From Glaciimonas immobilis (lineage in GTDB: Bacteria; Pseudomonadota; Gammaproteobacteria; Burkholderiales; Burkholderiaceae_D): DNA of 64,000 nt. Shown one piece after another: positions 56,740-64,000 of the stretch (position 1 is the stretch's first letter; each line of letters begins with the position of its first letter). The DNA is taken from contig NZ_JAAOZT010000001.1 in the NCBI RefSeq assembly GCF_011947285.1, positions 1 through 64,000 of the forward strand, given 5' to 3'. The notes under the pieces are model-generated. The model was not told where the DNA came from and ran no database searches. It saw nothing but the letters and a program-made list of their open reading frames with translations. The position numbers were made by a program, and so were the translations under genes.

Positions 56740-58275
56740 ATGAATTACATCGGTAAACATGTTTTGGTGCTGGGACTGGGTGAATCCGGTCTGGCGATGG
56801 CGTTGTGGCTAGTGCGCTGCGGTGCCACGCTGCGTGTCGCGGATACGCGCGATTTGCGTGACTCGCCCGAACGTTTACTGCAATTGCAACAGGCGGTACC
56901 TGAGGTTGAATTTATCGGTGGCGCTGACGGTGGATGCTTTAACTCTCAATTGCTGGAAGGGATCGATTTTGTGGTCGTAAGTCCAGGCCTGGCACCGCAT
57001 CGGGAGTTAAAAAACATTATTCCCGCCGCAGCGGTTGGTGAGATTCCGGTGTGGGGCGAAATTGAACTGTTTGCGCAAGCGTTGACCGCTTTGCGTGAGA
57101 GTCAGGAATATACACCGAAAGTGATTGCCATCACCGGCACCAACGGTAAAACCACCGTGACCAGTTTAACTGGCTTGCTATGTCAACGCGCCGGTTTAAC
57201 GGTGCAGGTTGCGGGCAATATCAGTCCGGCAGCGCTAGACGTCCTGCGTACTTGTCTGGATGACGAGACGTTGCCGCAAGCGTGGGTATTAGAATTATCC
57301 AGTTTTCAGTTGCACACGACCTTTAGCCTGCAAGCAGATGTCGCCACGATATTGAACGTGACGCAAGATCATCTTGACTGGCATGGCGACATGGCGTGTT
57401 ACGTTGCGGACAAGGCCCGTATTTTTGGCGAAAATACTATACGCGTGTTAAGCCGCGACGATCCATTCAGTATCCAAATGGCGAACGCCCAAAGTATCAC
57501 GTTTGGTGTCGATGAGCCACTACAGGCAAATTGTTTCGGGCTGACCAACGAGAATGGAATGCAGTGGTTAGTCGTAGCGGCAGAGGTCGCAGACGAAAAC
57601 GAAAAAAAGCGCGGCAAAAAACATTTGGTGGAAGCGTTGCCGATTAGCATCAAACGCCTGATGCCAGCCGATGCCTTACGGATTCGCGGTCAGCATAATG
57701 CTGCCAACGCATTATCAGCCCTCGCGCTAGGACGGGCAATCGGATTGCCATTTGCTGCGTTGCTGCATGGTTTGCGCGAATATCGCGGCGAACCGCACCG
57801 GGTAGAGCTTGTTGCCAGTATCGATAATGTCGAGTTTTATGATGACAGTAAGGGCACAAATGTTGGCGCGACAGTGGCGGCCTTGAATGGTTTGGGCCGT
57901 GGCCCGGACGGCGGTGCAAGCGCCAATCGACTGGTCCTCATCGCTGGGGGAGAAGGCAAAGGGCAAGACTTCACGCCATTGGCAGAACCATTGGCACGCT
58001 ATGGACGTGCACTTATATTGATTGGTCACGATGCCGATGCGATTCGCCATGCGGTCAATAGCGCGTTGCTGGATGCAAGTATCGATATCGTTGATTGCGA
58101 CACGCTAGAGCAAGCAGTTCAACGTGCAGCTGAGTTTGCCCATCCTGGTGACGCCGTGCTGCTGTCACCTGCGTGCGCCAGCTTTGACATGTTCCGTAAC
58201 TATGCGCACCGTGCTGAGGTTTTTGTAGCCGAAGTGCGTCAATTAGCGCTGGCGCGTGGTGAGGTAAGCCTATGA
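56740..58275 (+). CDS. murD: UDP-MurNAc-L-alanine:D-glutamate ligase
   Basis: Mur ligase that adds D-Glu to UDP-MurNAc-L-Ala. It begins with [20 protein letters not shown] for the UDP-sugar site. The ATP loop [13 protein letters not shown] starts near residue 133, and the C-terminal [18 protein letters not shown] is diagnostic for MurD. At 511 residues it is somewhat long, with extra sequence around 285-305 ([13 protein letters not shown]). It follows mraY by 9 bp and overlaps ftsW by 4 bp. Confidence 0.95.
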   Translation: MNYIGKHVLVLGLGESGLAMALWLVRCGATLRVADTRDLRDSPERLLQLQQAVPEVEFIGGADGGCFNSQLLEGIDFVVVSPGLAPHRELKNIIPAAAVGEIPVWGEIELFAQALTALRESQEYTPKVIAITGTNGKTTVTSLTGLLCQRAGLTVQVAGNISPAALDVLRTCLDDETLPQAWVLELSSFQLHTTFSLQADVATILNVTQDHLDWHGDMACYVADKARIFGENTIRVLSRDDPFSIQMANAQSITFGVDEPLQANCFGLTNENGMQWLVVAAEVADENEKKRGKKHLVEALPISIKRLMPADALRIRGQHNAANALSALALGRAIGLPFAALLHGLREYRGEPHRVELVASIDNVEFYDDSKGTNVGATVAALNGLGRGPDGGASANRLVLIAGGEGKGQDFTPLAEPLARYGRALILIGHDADAIRHAVNSALLDASIDIVDCDTLEQAVQRAAEFAHPGDAVLLSPACASFDMFRNYAHRAEVFVAEVRQLALARGEVSL

Positions 58276-59522
58276 AACTCGCTTTCCCATTCTTTTCGGG
58301 GAAGAGCGATAAGCCTGCGGATAAGCCGCGGGTGCCGGTGCGTATGCGTTCGGCTGATGGCAGTCAGCCGGGCGTTCAACGGTCCAAAATGATGGAATAC
58401 GATCAGCCGTTGGTATGGGTCGTCGTGTTGTTAATGCTACTTGGTCTGGTGATGGTGTATTCGGCCTCTATTGCGTTACCGGACTCGCCTAAGTACGCGA
58501 GCTATAAAAGCTATAATTTTTTACTCCGCCAGGCAATTTTTATCTGTGTCTCGATGGTTGCCGGATTTGTGACATTTCGTATCCGCATCGCGACCTGGCA
58601 GCGATGGGCACCGTACCTGTTTGTGATTACGCTGGTGTTGCTGGCGATGGTGCTGGTGCCGGGTCTGGGTAAGGGCGTGAATGGTGCCAAGCGCTGGTTA
58701 TCGTTCCGTGTTTTCAATTTACAGCCTTCTGAATTAATGAAGCTGTTTATCGTCTTGTACGCCGCCAATTACACCGTCCGTAAACAAGAAGTAATGCACA
58801 AGCTGACCAAAGGTTTTCTGCCGATGACGGTAGCGGTCGGGGTCGTCGGATTACTGCTGATGCTGGAGCCGGATCTGGGTGCGCTCGGTGTGATCGTGTG
58901 TATCGCGATGGGCATTTTGTTTTTGGGCGGGATTAACGGAATCTGGTTTGGCGGCATTACGGCGATGTTAGTGGCAATGTTCTCGTTGGTCATCTGGTTA
59001 TCACCATGGCGCCGTGAGCGGATCTTTGCTTACCTGAATCCATGGGATCAAGAGAATGCATTGGGCAAGGCATACCAGCTTTCGCACTCATTGATTGCAT
59101 TCGGGCGTGGCGAGATATTCGGTGTCGGATTGGGTGGTAGCGTTGAAAAATTGCATTATTTGCCCGAAGCACACACCGACTTTTTACTGGCGGTGATCGG
59201 CGAAGAATTGGGATTCGTTGGCGTCGTGGCGGTGGTCATTATGTTTTACTGGATTATCAAACGCGCGTTTGAGATCGGTCGTCAGGCGATTGCCATGGAA
59301 CAGGTTTTTGCCGGATTAACTGCCAAAGGTATCGGCATCTGGATAGGCGTGCAGACCTTTATCAACATGGGCGTCAATTTAGGATTGTTGCCGACCAAAG
59401 GGTTGACCTTGCCACTGATGAGTTACGGCGGTTCAGGCGTGTTGATTAATTGTATTGGATTAGCGATTTTGCTGAGAATTGATTACGAGAACAGAGTCAT
59501 GATGCGCGGGGGCCGACAATGA
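58272..59522 (+). CDS. ftsW: Peptidoglycan glycosyltransferase FtsW
   Basis: A SEDS-family polymerase of 416 residues with about ten membrane segments after a 50-residue cytoplasmic tail. It polymerises lipid II at the septum together with FtsI. Family motifs are [47 protein letters not shown] and [10 protein letters not shown]. It overlaps murD and murG by 4 bp each. Confidence 0.95.
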   Translation: MKLAFPFFSGKSDKPADKPRVPVRMRSADGSQPGVQRSKMMEYDQPLVWVVVLLMLLGLVMVYSASIALPDSPKYASYKSYNFLLRQAIFICVSMVAGFVTFRIRIATWQRWAPYLFVITLVLLAMVLVPGLGKGVNGAKRWLSFRVFNLQPSELMKLFIVLYAANYTVRKQEVMHKLTKGFLPMTVAVGVVGLLLMLEPDLGALGVIVCIAMGILFLGGINGIWFGGITAMLVAMFSLVIWLSPWRRERIFAYLNPWDQENALGKAYQLSHSLIAFGRGEIFGVGLGGSVEKLHYLPEAHTDFLLAVIGEELGFVGVVAVVIMFYWIIKRAFEIGRQAIAMEQVFAGLTAKGIGIWIGVQTFINMGVNLGLLPTKGLTLPLMSYGGSGVLINCIGLAILLRIDYENRVMMRGGRQ

Positions 59523-60610
59523 AAAAATTGTTGATCATGGCCGCTGGCACGGGCGGGCATATTTTCCCGGGTCTGGCCATTGCAGCGACCATGCGCCAAC
59601 GCGGTTGGCAAGTGTCGTGGCTCGGAACAACCCATGGCATGGAAGGCGATCTGGTACCGCAGCACGATATTGAAATGGATCGCATCACGTTCTCAGGAAT
59701 GCGCGGCAAAGGCCTTGCCCACACCTTGCGCGGCGCATGGCGTTTGTTGGCTAGCTTTCCCGCATGTTTTAATTTTATTGGACGGCGCAAGCCGGACGTT
59801 GTGCTGGGAATGGGCGGTTACGTCACAGTGCCTGGTGGCGTGATGGCGCGTTTGCGGGGTGTCCCGTTGGTATTAGTGAATGCCGACGCCGCATTGTTGT
59901 TGTCGAATAAGTTATTAGCCCCGCTGGCCCGTCGCGTACTGTTCGGATTGCCAACTGAGTTTGTGGGCACCGCGGATAAAGCCCTGGTGACCGGCAATCC
60001 GGTGCGCCAGGAAATCATGCAGTTGCCTTTGCCGGAGCAACGTTACAGCGGTCGTATCGGGCCGCTCCGTTTGTTAGTGGTGGGCGGCAGCTTAGGTGCC
60101 AAGGCGCTCAACGACTGCATGCCCGCCGCACTGGCACTGATGCCCGTTGCGGTGCGTCCCAGCGTGACCCATCAGTCCGGCAAGCAGCACATTGCCGCAT
60201 TGCAGGCAGCGTACAAGGTGGCAGGTGTAGTCGCAGAAGTAGTCGCTTTTATCGATGACATGCCGCGTCGGTATGCCGATGCCGATCTGGTTGTGTGCCG
60301 CGCCGGTGCGATTACGGTGTCGGAACTGACCGCGGCCGGTGTCGCCAGTGTATTGATTCCGTTCGTCGCATCAACCACTTCGCATCAGCGCGACAACGCA
60401 CGTTGGATGGCTACCAAAGAGGCAGCAATTCATTTAAAGCAAAGTGACTTAAGTAAGGAACGTTTGTCTGGATTGCTGACGCGCATGACGCGTCACGATT
60501 GCCAGTTGATGGCACAGGCAGCGTATGAAATCGGCCGCCGCGATGCGAACCAATCCATCGCACAGGTCCTCGAAGAATGTGCAAGTCCCGAAAGCAGTCA
60601 TGAAACATAA
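59519..60610 (+). CDS. murG: Lipid II-forming GlcNAc transferase MurG
   Basis: Membrane-associated glycosyltransferase of 363 residues that adds GlcNAc to lipid I. The N-terminal loop [41 protein letters not shown] and [20 protein letters not shown] are family signatures for a GT-B fold. The stop codon lies inside the start of murC (11-bp overlap). Confidence 0.95.
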   Translation: MKKLLIMAAGTGGHIFPGLAIAATMRQRGWQVSWLGTTHGMEGDLVPQHDIEMDRITFSGMRGKGLAHTLRGAWRLLASFPACFNFIGRRKPDVVLGMGGYVTVPGGVMARLRGVPLVLVNADAALLLSNKLLAPLARRVLFGLPTEFVGTADKALVTGNPVRQEIMQLPLPEQRYSGRIGPLRLLVVGGSLGAKALNDCMPAALALMPVAVRPSVTHQSGKQHIAALQAAYKVAGVVAEVVAFIDDMPRRYADADLVVCRAGAITVSELTAAGVASVLIPFVASTTSHQRDNARWMATKEAAIHLKQSDLSKERLSGLLTRMTRHDCQLMAQAAYEIGRRDANQSIAQVLEECASPESSHET

Positions 60611-62003
60611 AGTAAAAAATATTCATTTTGTTGGTATCGGCGGCTCCGGAATGAGCGGCATTGCCGAGGTATTGCTGAACCTGGGCTATACCGTGTCCGG
60701 CTCCGATCTCAGCTGCAACGCTGCGACCCGCCGTTTAGCCAAGTTAGGTGCTAACGTCATTTTGGGCCACGCCGCCGAAAACATTAAAAACGCCAATGCC
60801 ATCGTCACTTCGACGGCAGTCAAGGCAGACAACCCGGAAGTTGTCGCCGGGCGTGAGCAACATATTCCGATCGTGCCGCGTGCGATGATGCTGGCCGAAT
60901 TAATGCGCCTCAAGCGCGGTATTGCCATTGCCGGTACGCACGGCAAAACCACGACCACCAGTCTGGTTGCGAGCGTGCTGGCCGAAGGTGGCCTGGATCC
61001 AACCTTTGTCATCGGTGGTCGCCTGACCAGTGCCGGGGCCAACGCTAAATTAGGTTCCGGCGACTTTATCGTTGCCGAGGCGGACGAGTCAGATGCCTCT
61101 TTTTTGAATTTAACGCCCGTGATTGAGGTCATCACCAACATCGACGCCGATCATATGGAAACCTATGATCACGATTTTAATAAATTAAAACAGGCATTCG
61201 TTGAGTTCACCACGCGTTTGCCGTTTTACGGGGTCGCAGTACTGTGCATAGATGACGCCAATGTGCGCGACATCATGCCGCAAATATCAAAGCCGATCAC
61301 CACGTATGGTTTCCACGCAGAAGCACAAGTGCGCGCCATCGATGCCAGGCCGGTCGCCGGCTATATGCAATTTACCGTGATTCAGGACGGTTATGCACCG
61401 ATGCCGATCAGCCTTAACCAGCCGGGTATGCATAACGTTCAGAACGCCTGCGCTGCCGTAGCTATCGCACGTGAACTCGGCGTTGCCGACGCAGCGATTC
61501 AAAAAGCGCTGACTGAATTCCACGGCGTGGGCCGTCGCTTTACGCGCTACGGCGAGATCCCTTTGCCAGCCCCAGCCGCCACCGGCAGCTACACATTGGT
61601 GGATGACTACGGTCATCATCCGGTGGAAACCATCGCCACGATTTCTGCTGCGCGTGGTGCATATCCCGGACGTCGGCTAGTACTGGCATTCCAGCCGCAT
61701 CGTTATACGCGAACGCGTGATTTATTTGAAGATTTTGTGAAGGTTTTATCTAGCGTCGATGTGCTGGTGCTGGCAGAGGTGTATGCCGCCGGTGAAACGC
61801 CTATCGTCGCCGCCGACGGACGTGCGCTGGCACATGCCTTGCGTGTAGCAGGGATGGGCGAACTGGTCTTCGTTGAAAATATTGCCGATATGCACGCCGC
61901 AATTGTCAACATAGTGCGTGATGGCGACGTTGTAATGACCATGGGTGCGGGTTCCATCAGCGCGGTACCCGCGCAGTTGGTGAATCAGACGGCGTCGGAT
62001 TAA
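60600..62003 (+). CDS. murC: UDP-MurNAc-L-alanine ligase
   Basis: First Mur ligase of the pathway, 467 residues from the ATG at 60600. The N-terminus [20 protein letters not shown] is canonical, the ATP loop [11 protein letters not shown] begins near 112, and [11 protein letters not shown] and DDYGHHPVE are diagnostic. An ORF extension of 25 codons upstream only reads murG in another frame. GAAAG provides the ribosome-binding site within the murG end. Confidence 0.95.
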   Translation: MKHKVKNIHFVGIGGSGMSGIAEVLLNLGYTVSGSDLSCNAATRRLAKLGANVILGHAAENIKNANAIVTSTAVKADNPEVVAGREQHIPIVPRAMMLAELMRLKRGIAIAGTHGKTTTTSLVASVLAEGGLDPTFVIGGRLTSAGANAKLGSGDFIVAEADESDASFLNLTPVIEVITNIDADHMETYDHDFNKLKQAFVEFTTRLPFYGVAVLCIDDANVRDIMPQISKPITTYGFHAEAQVRAIDARPVAGYMQFTVIQDGYAPMPISLNQPGMHNVQNACAAVAIARELGVADAAIQKALTEFHGVGRRFTRYGEIPLPAPAATGSYTLVDDYGHHPVETIATISAARGAYPGRRLVLAFQPHRYTRTRDLFEDFVKVLSSVDVLVLAEVYAAGETPIVAADGRALAHALRVAGMGELVFVENIADMHAAIVNIVRDGDVVMTMGAGSISAVPAQLVNQTASD

Positions 62004-62066
62004 GTAGCGGCCAGGTAATACGAAAGATGGTGCAGTAACCAATATAGCGAGCACAAGCAGAGCAAA

Positions 62067-63053
62067 ATGAGCGAAAAAAAGATGGCAACGGAATTCGGAA
62101 AAGTCGGCGTCCTGTTCGGTGGGCGTTCGGCTGAGCGCGAGGTGTCGATCATGTCTGGCAACGGCGTGGTCCAGGCTCTGCAAAGTAAGGGTATCGACGC
62201 GCATGCGTTTGATCCGGCAGAACGTAGTCTGGCAGAACTGGCTGCCGAAAATTTTGACCGCGTGTTCATCGCCTTGCATGGACGTTTCGGCGAGGACGGC
62301 ACGCTTCAGGGCGCATTAGAGCAATTGGGGATTCCTTATACCGGCCCCGGCGTCATGGCATCCGCGATTGCGATGGATAAAGTGATGAGCAAGCGCGTCT
62401 GGCAAAGTTTTGAATTGCCGACGCCGCGATTTTTGGTATTGGACACAAGCACGGTGACCAGTGAAGAATTGCGTCAGTTACCCGATGCCCTAGGTTTGCC
62501 ATTGATGTTAAAAGCCCCGCATGAAGGCTCCACAATTGGCATCAGCAAGGTAACGGGATACGCAGATATCGAAGCGGGCTTCGCATTGTGTGCAAAATAC
62601 GATGAGGTCGTCCTGGCGGAAGAGTTTATCGCCGGGCGTGAGCTGACCGTGCCGGTATTAGGAGTCGGACGTAACGCCCGTGCGTTACCGATTGTCGAGA
62701 TTCGGGCACCGGACGGCAATTACGATTATCAGCACAAATATTTCACCAACGACACCCAATATCTATGCCCTGCGCCGTTGGACGACGCATTGACGCTGCG
62801 GATTCAGGCGCTGGCCGTGCAAGCCTTTAATGCGCTGGGCTGCAAAGGTTGGGCACGCGTTGACTTCATGTTGCGCGACACCGATAACGCGCCATTCCTG
62901 TTGGAAATCAATACGTCGCCGGGCATGACCGGTCACTCTTTGGTGCCAATGTCTGCTAAACAGGAAGGTTCTAGTTACGAAGAATTATGTGTTGAAATAT
63001 TGGCATCGGCGGGTCTGGAACTGCAGCATTCGGATAAAAGGATGCTGGGCTGA
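62067..63053 (+). CDS. ddlB: D-alanine:D-alanine ligase
   Basis: ATP-grasp enzyme of 328 residues that makes the D-Ala-D-Ala used by Mur[22 protein letters not shown] opens the fold, [13 protein letters not shown] binds ATP, and [18 protein letters not shown] holds the metal ligands. The start at 62067 precedes the conserved core by ten residues; the ATG five codons later (62082) is an alternative. It lies 63 bp after murC. Confidence 0.94.
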   Translation: MSEKKMATEFGKVGVLFGGRSAEREVSIMSGNGVVQALQSKGIDAHAFDPAERSLAELAAENFDRVFIALHGRFGEDGTLQGALEQLGIPYTGPGVMASAIAMDKVMSKRVWQSFELPTPRFLVLDTSTVTSEELRQLPDALGLPLMLKAPHEGSTIGISKVTGYADIEAGFALCAKYDEVVLAEEFIAGRELTVPVLGVGRNARALPIVEIRAPDGNYDYQHKYFTNDTQYLCPAPLDDALTLRIQALAVQAFNALGCKGWARVDFMLRDTDNAPFLLEINTSPGMTGHSLVPMSAKQEGSSYEELCVEILASAGLELQHSDKRMLG

Positions 63054-63160
63054 TTAAGGTCAGAAGTGGTAACAAATTTGGTGCAGTGTAAAAAAATTGA
63101 AGACCAAAGTAGCGCAAAATTAAATATGCTTTGTAACCGTTCGCAATAAAGACAGCAATT

Positions 63161-63925
63161 ATGTGGCAAGACATCAAAATATTGAATGCGACCTCCAACG
63201 CTTTATTCGGCCTGGCCCTGCTCGCCTTGATGGCGGGCGGAGCCTGGTGGCTGGCGCAGCGACCGATGTTTGCGCTGAAGGTGATACGGGTTGAGAGTGC
63301 TGAAAAAAGCGACTTGCGGCGGGTTAATCCATTGACCATCCGTGCGAGCGCTCTGCCGCGCATCAAGGGCAATTTTTTTACCGCAAATCTGGATTCAGTA
63401 CGGGTGGCGTTTGAGTCCGTGCCTTGGGTGCGTAAGGCATCTGTCCAACGCGAGTGGCCGAATCAACTGGTGGTCACGATTGAAGAGCATCAACCGCTGG
63501 GAACCTGGGACGACGATGGACGATTATTGTCAGTAAAAGGTGACTTGTTTATCGCCAATCTGGACGAGGCCGAAGAAGATGGCGAGTTGTTGAAGTTCGG
63601 TGGTCCAAACGGTAGCGAAAAAGACGTGCTTGCGCGCTTTGCCGATTTTCAGAAATGGTTTGCGCCAATCAAACTGACGCCGACCGATGTGGAACTTTCA
63701 CCACGCTATGCGTGGAGCGTTAAATTGAATAACGGCATGACCGTGGCGTTAGGACGAGAACAAACCAGGGCGACCTTGCATGATCGGGTCAATCGACTGA
63801 TAGAAATTTATCCGCAATTGCTGGCGCGTTTGCAGGACCGAATTGAAAGCGTGGATATGCGTTATCCGAATGGTCTGGCATTAAAGGCTAGTAGCCTTGG
63901 TGCTGAACTGAACAATAAAAAATAA
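63161..63925 (+). CDS. ftsQ: Cell division protein FtsQ
   Basis: A bitopic divisome protein of 254 residues. It has a short cytoplasmic tail, one membrane segment (about 15-33; ALFGLALLALMAGGAWWLA), a POTRA domain (FALKVIRVESAEKSDLRRVN, about 38-110) and a beta domain. It recruits FtsBL and FtsI in the periplasm. The segment VPWVRKASVQREWPNQLVV is the conserved POTRA end. It lies 107 bp after ddlB. Confidence 0.93.
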   Translation: MWQDIKILNATSNALFGLALLALMAGGAWWLAQRPMFALKVIRVESAEKSDLRRVNPLTIRASALPRIKGNFFTANLDSVRVAFESVPWVRKASVQREWPNQLVVTIEEHQPLGTWDDDGRLLSVKGDLFIANLDEAEEDGELLKFGGPNGSEKDVLARFADFQKWFAPIKLTPTDVELSPRYAWSVKLNNGMTVALGREQTRATLHDRVNRLIEIYPQLLARLQDRIESVDMRYPNGLALKASSLGAELNNKK

Positions 63926-63944
63926 TAAGCAAAAAATAATAAGC
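63917..63944 (+). repeat. 14-bp tandem duplication at the ftsQ end
   Basis: AAAAAATAATAAGC occurs twice in direct succession (63917-63930 and 63931-63944), spanning the ftsQ stop and the start of the ftsA ribosome-binding region. It looks like a recent slippage duplication. Confidence 0.75.
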
Positions 63945-63952
63945 GGAAAATT

Positions 63953-64000
63953 ATGACCAAAGACGCAAAAAACTTGATCGTAGGCCTCGACATCGGCACC
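63953..64000 (+). CDS. ftsA: Cell division protein FtsA, 5' end only
   Basis: The first 16 codons (MTKDAKNLIVGLDIGT) of an actin-like protein run off the window end. LIVGLDIGT is the first phosphate-binding loop of FtsA. The ATG at 63953 follows AAGCGGAAAATT and comes right after ftsQ, the expected order. FtsA tethers FtsZ to the membrane. Confidence 0.92.
   Translation, partial: MTKDAKNLIVGLDIGT

Noticed and set aside
61746-62279. 177-codon ORF on the minus strand across the murC-ddlB junction
   Set aside because: Antisense to two intact dcw genes, with no recognisable protein features.
1-64000. CRISPR arrays, insertion sequences, prophage or attachment sites
   Set aside because: No regularly spaced repeats with unique spacers, no transposase or integrase ORF and no terminal inverted repeats with target duplications were seen. 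The short tandem repeats in murE, murF and after ftsQ are slippage-type.

Overview
The window reads as chromosomal DNA of a betaproteobacterium, most likely of the order Burkholderiales and probably the Oxalobacteraceae. This placement is an inference from gene content and order: dusB-fis-purH-ruvC, argC-DUF6776-bactofilin-erpA, anmK-M23 peptidase-tyrS-dtd, a DUF3025-coq7 pair, and a compact mraZ-to-ftsA cluster. Base composition is moderate and even. I see no insertion sequence, prophage, CRISPR array, tRNA gene or obvious island. The first bases are the 3' end of a 5S rRNA followed by a strong terminator, so an rRNA operon lies just to the left.

Positions 1-18.8 kb are metabolic. They hold a PagL-like lipid A deacylase, an MHS-type transporter, argE, a cytoplasmic molybdopterin oxidoreductase, a lipoprotein-like zinc aminopeptidase, fadD, a D-galactonate catabolic operon (dgoK-dgoA-dgoD) divergent from an IclR regulator, a YciA-type thioesterase, an Atm1-type ABC exporter, a HypT-like LysR regulator and gdhA. 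Positions 19-29.7 kb form a nitrogen-acquisition block: two tandem glutamate/aspartate-type binding proteins with gltJKL, pyrC, the ANTAR antiterminator nasT and the nitrate transporter nrtABC. The sequence in front of nrtA carries a complete visible control cascade: an NtrC-like dyad, a consensus sigma-54 promoter, two ANTAR-type hexaloop hairpins and an intrinsic terminator. A second good sigma-54 match sits in front of gltJKL, so glutamate and nitrate uptake may answer to the same nitrogen signal.

Positions 29.7-48.3 kb are housekeeping: DUF3025 and coq7, an OsmC protein, rplM-rpsI, argC, a membrane coiled-coil protein, a bactofilin, erpA, anmK, an M23 endopeptidase, tyrS, dtd, a histidine phosphatase, a GAF plus degenerate GGDEF protein, dusB-fis, purH and ruvC. 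The long gap before rplM contains a candidate small RNA with a C-rich loop and its own terminator. ruvA and ruvB do not follow ruvC.

Positions 48.8-64 kb are the division and cell wall (dcw) cluster: mraZ-rsmH-ftsL-ftsI-murE-murF-mraY-murD-ftsW-murG-murC-ddlB-ftsQ-ftsA(partial). Most of it is tightly coupled by start/stop overlaps. Its promoter is overlapped by four GTG boxes spaced exactly 10 bp apart, which fits MraZ autoregulation. murE and murF carry short in-frame tandem repeats. I found no wholly new system; the best leads are the layered nitrate control region, the MraZ box array, the candidate sRNA and the gdhA-regulator palindrome.
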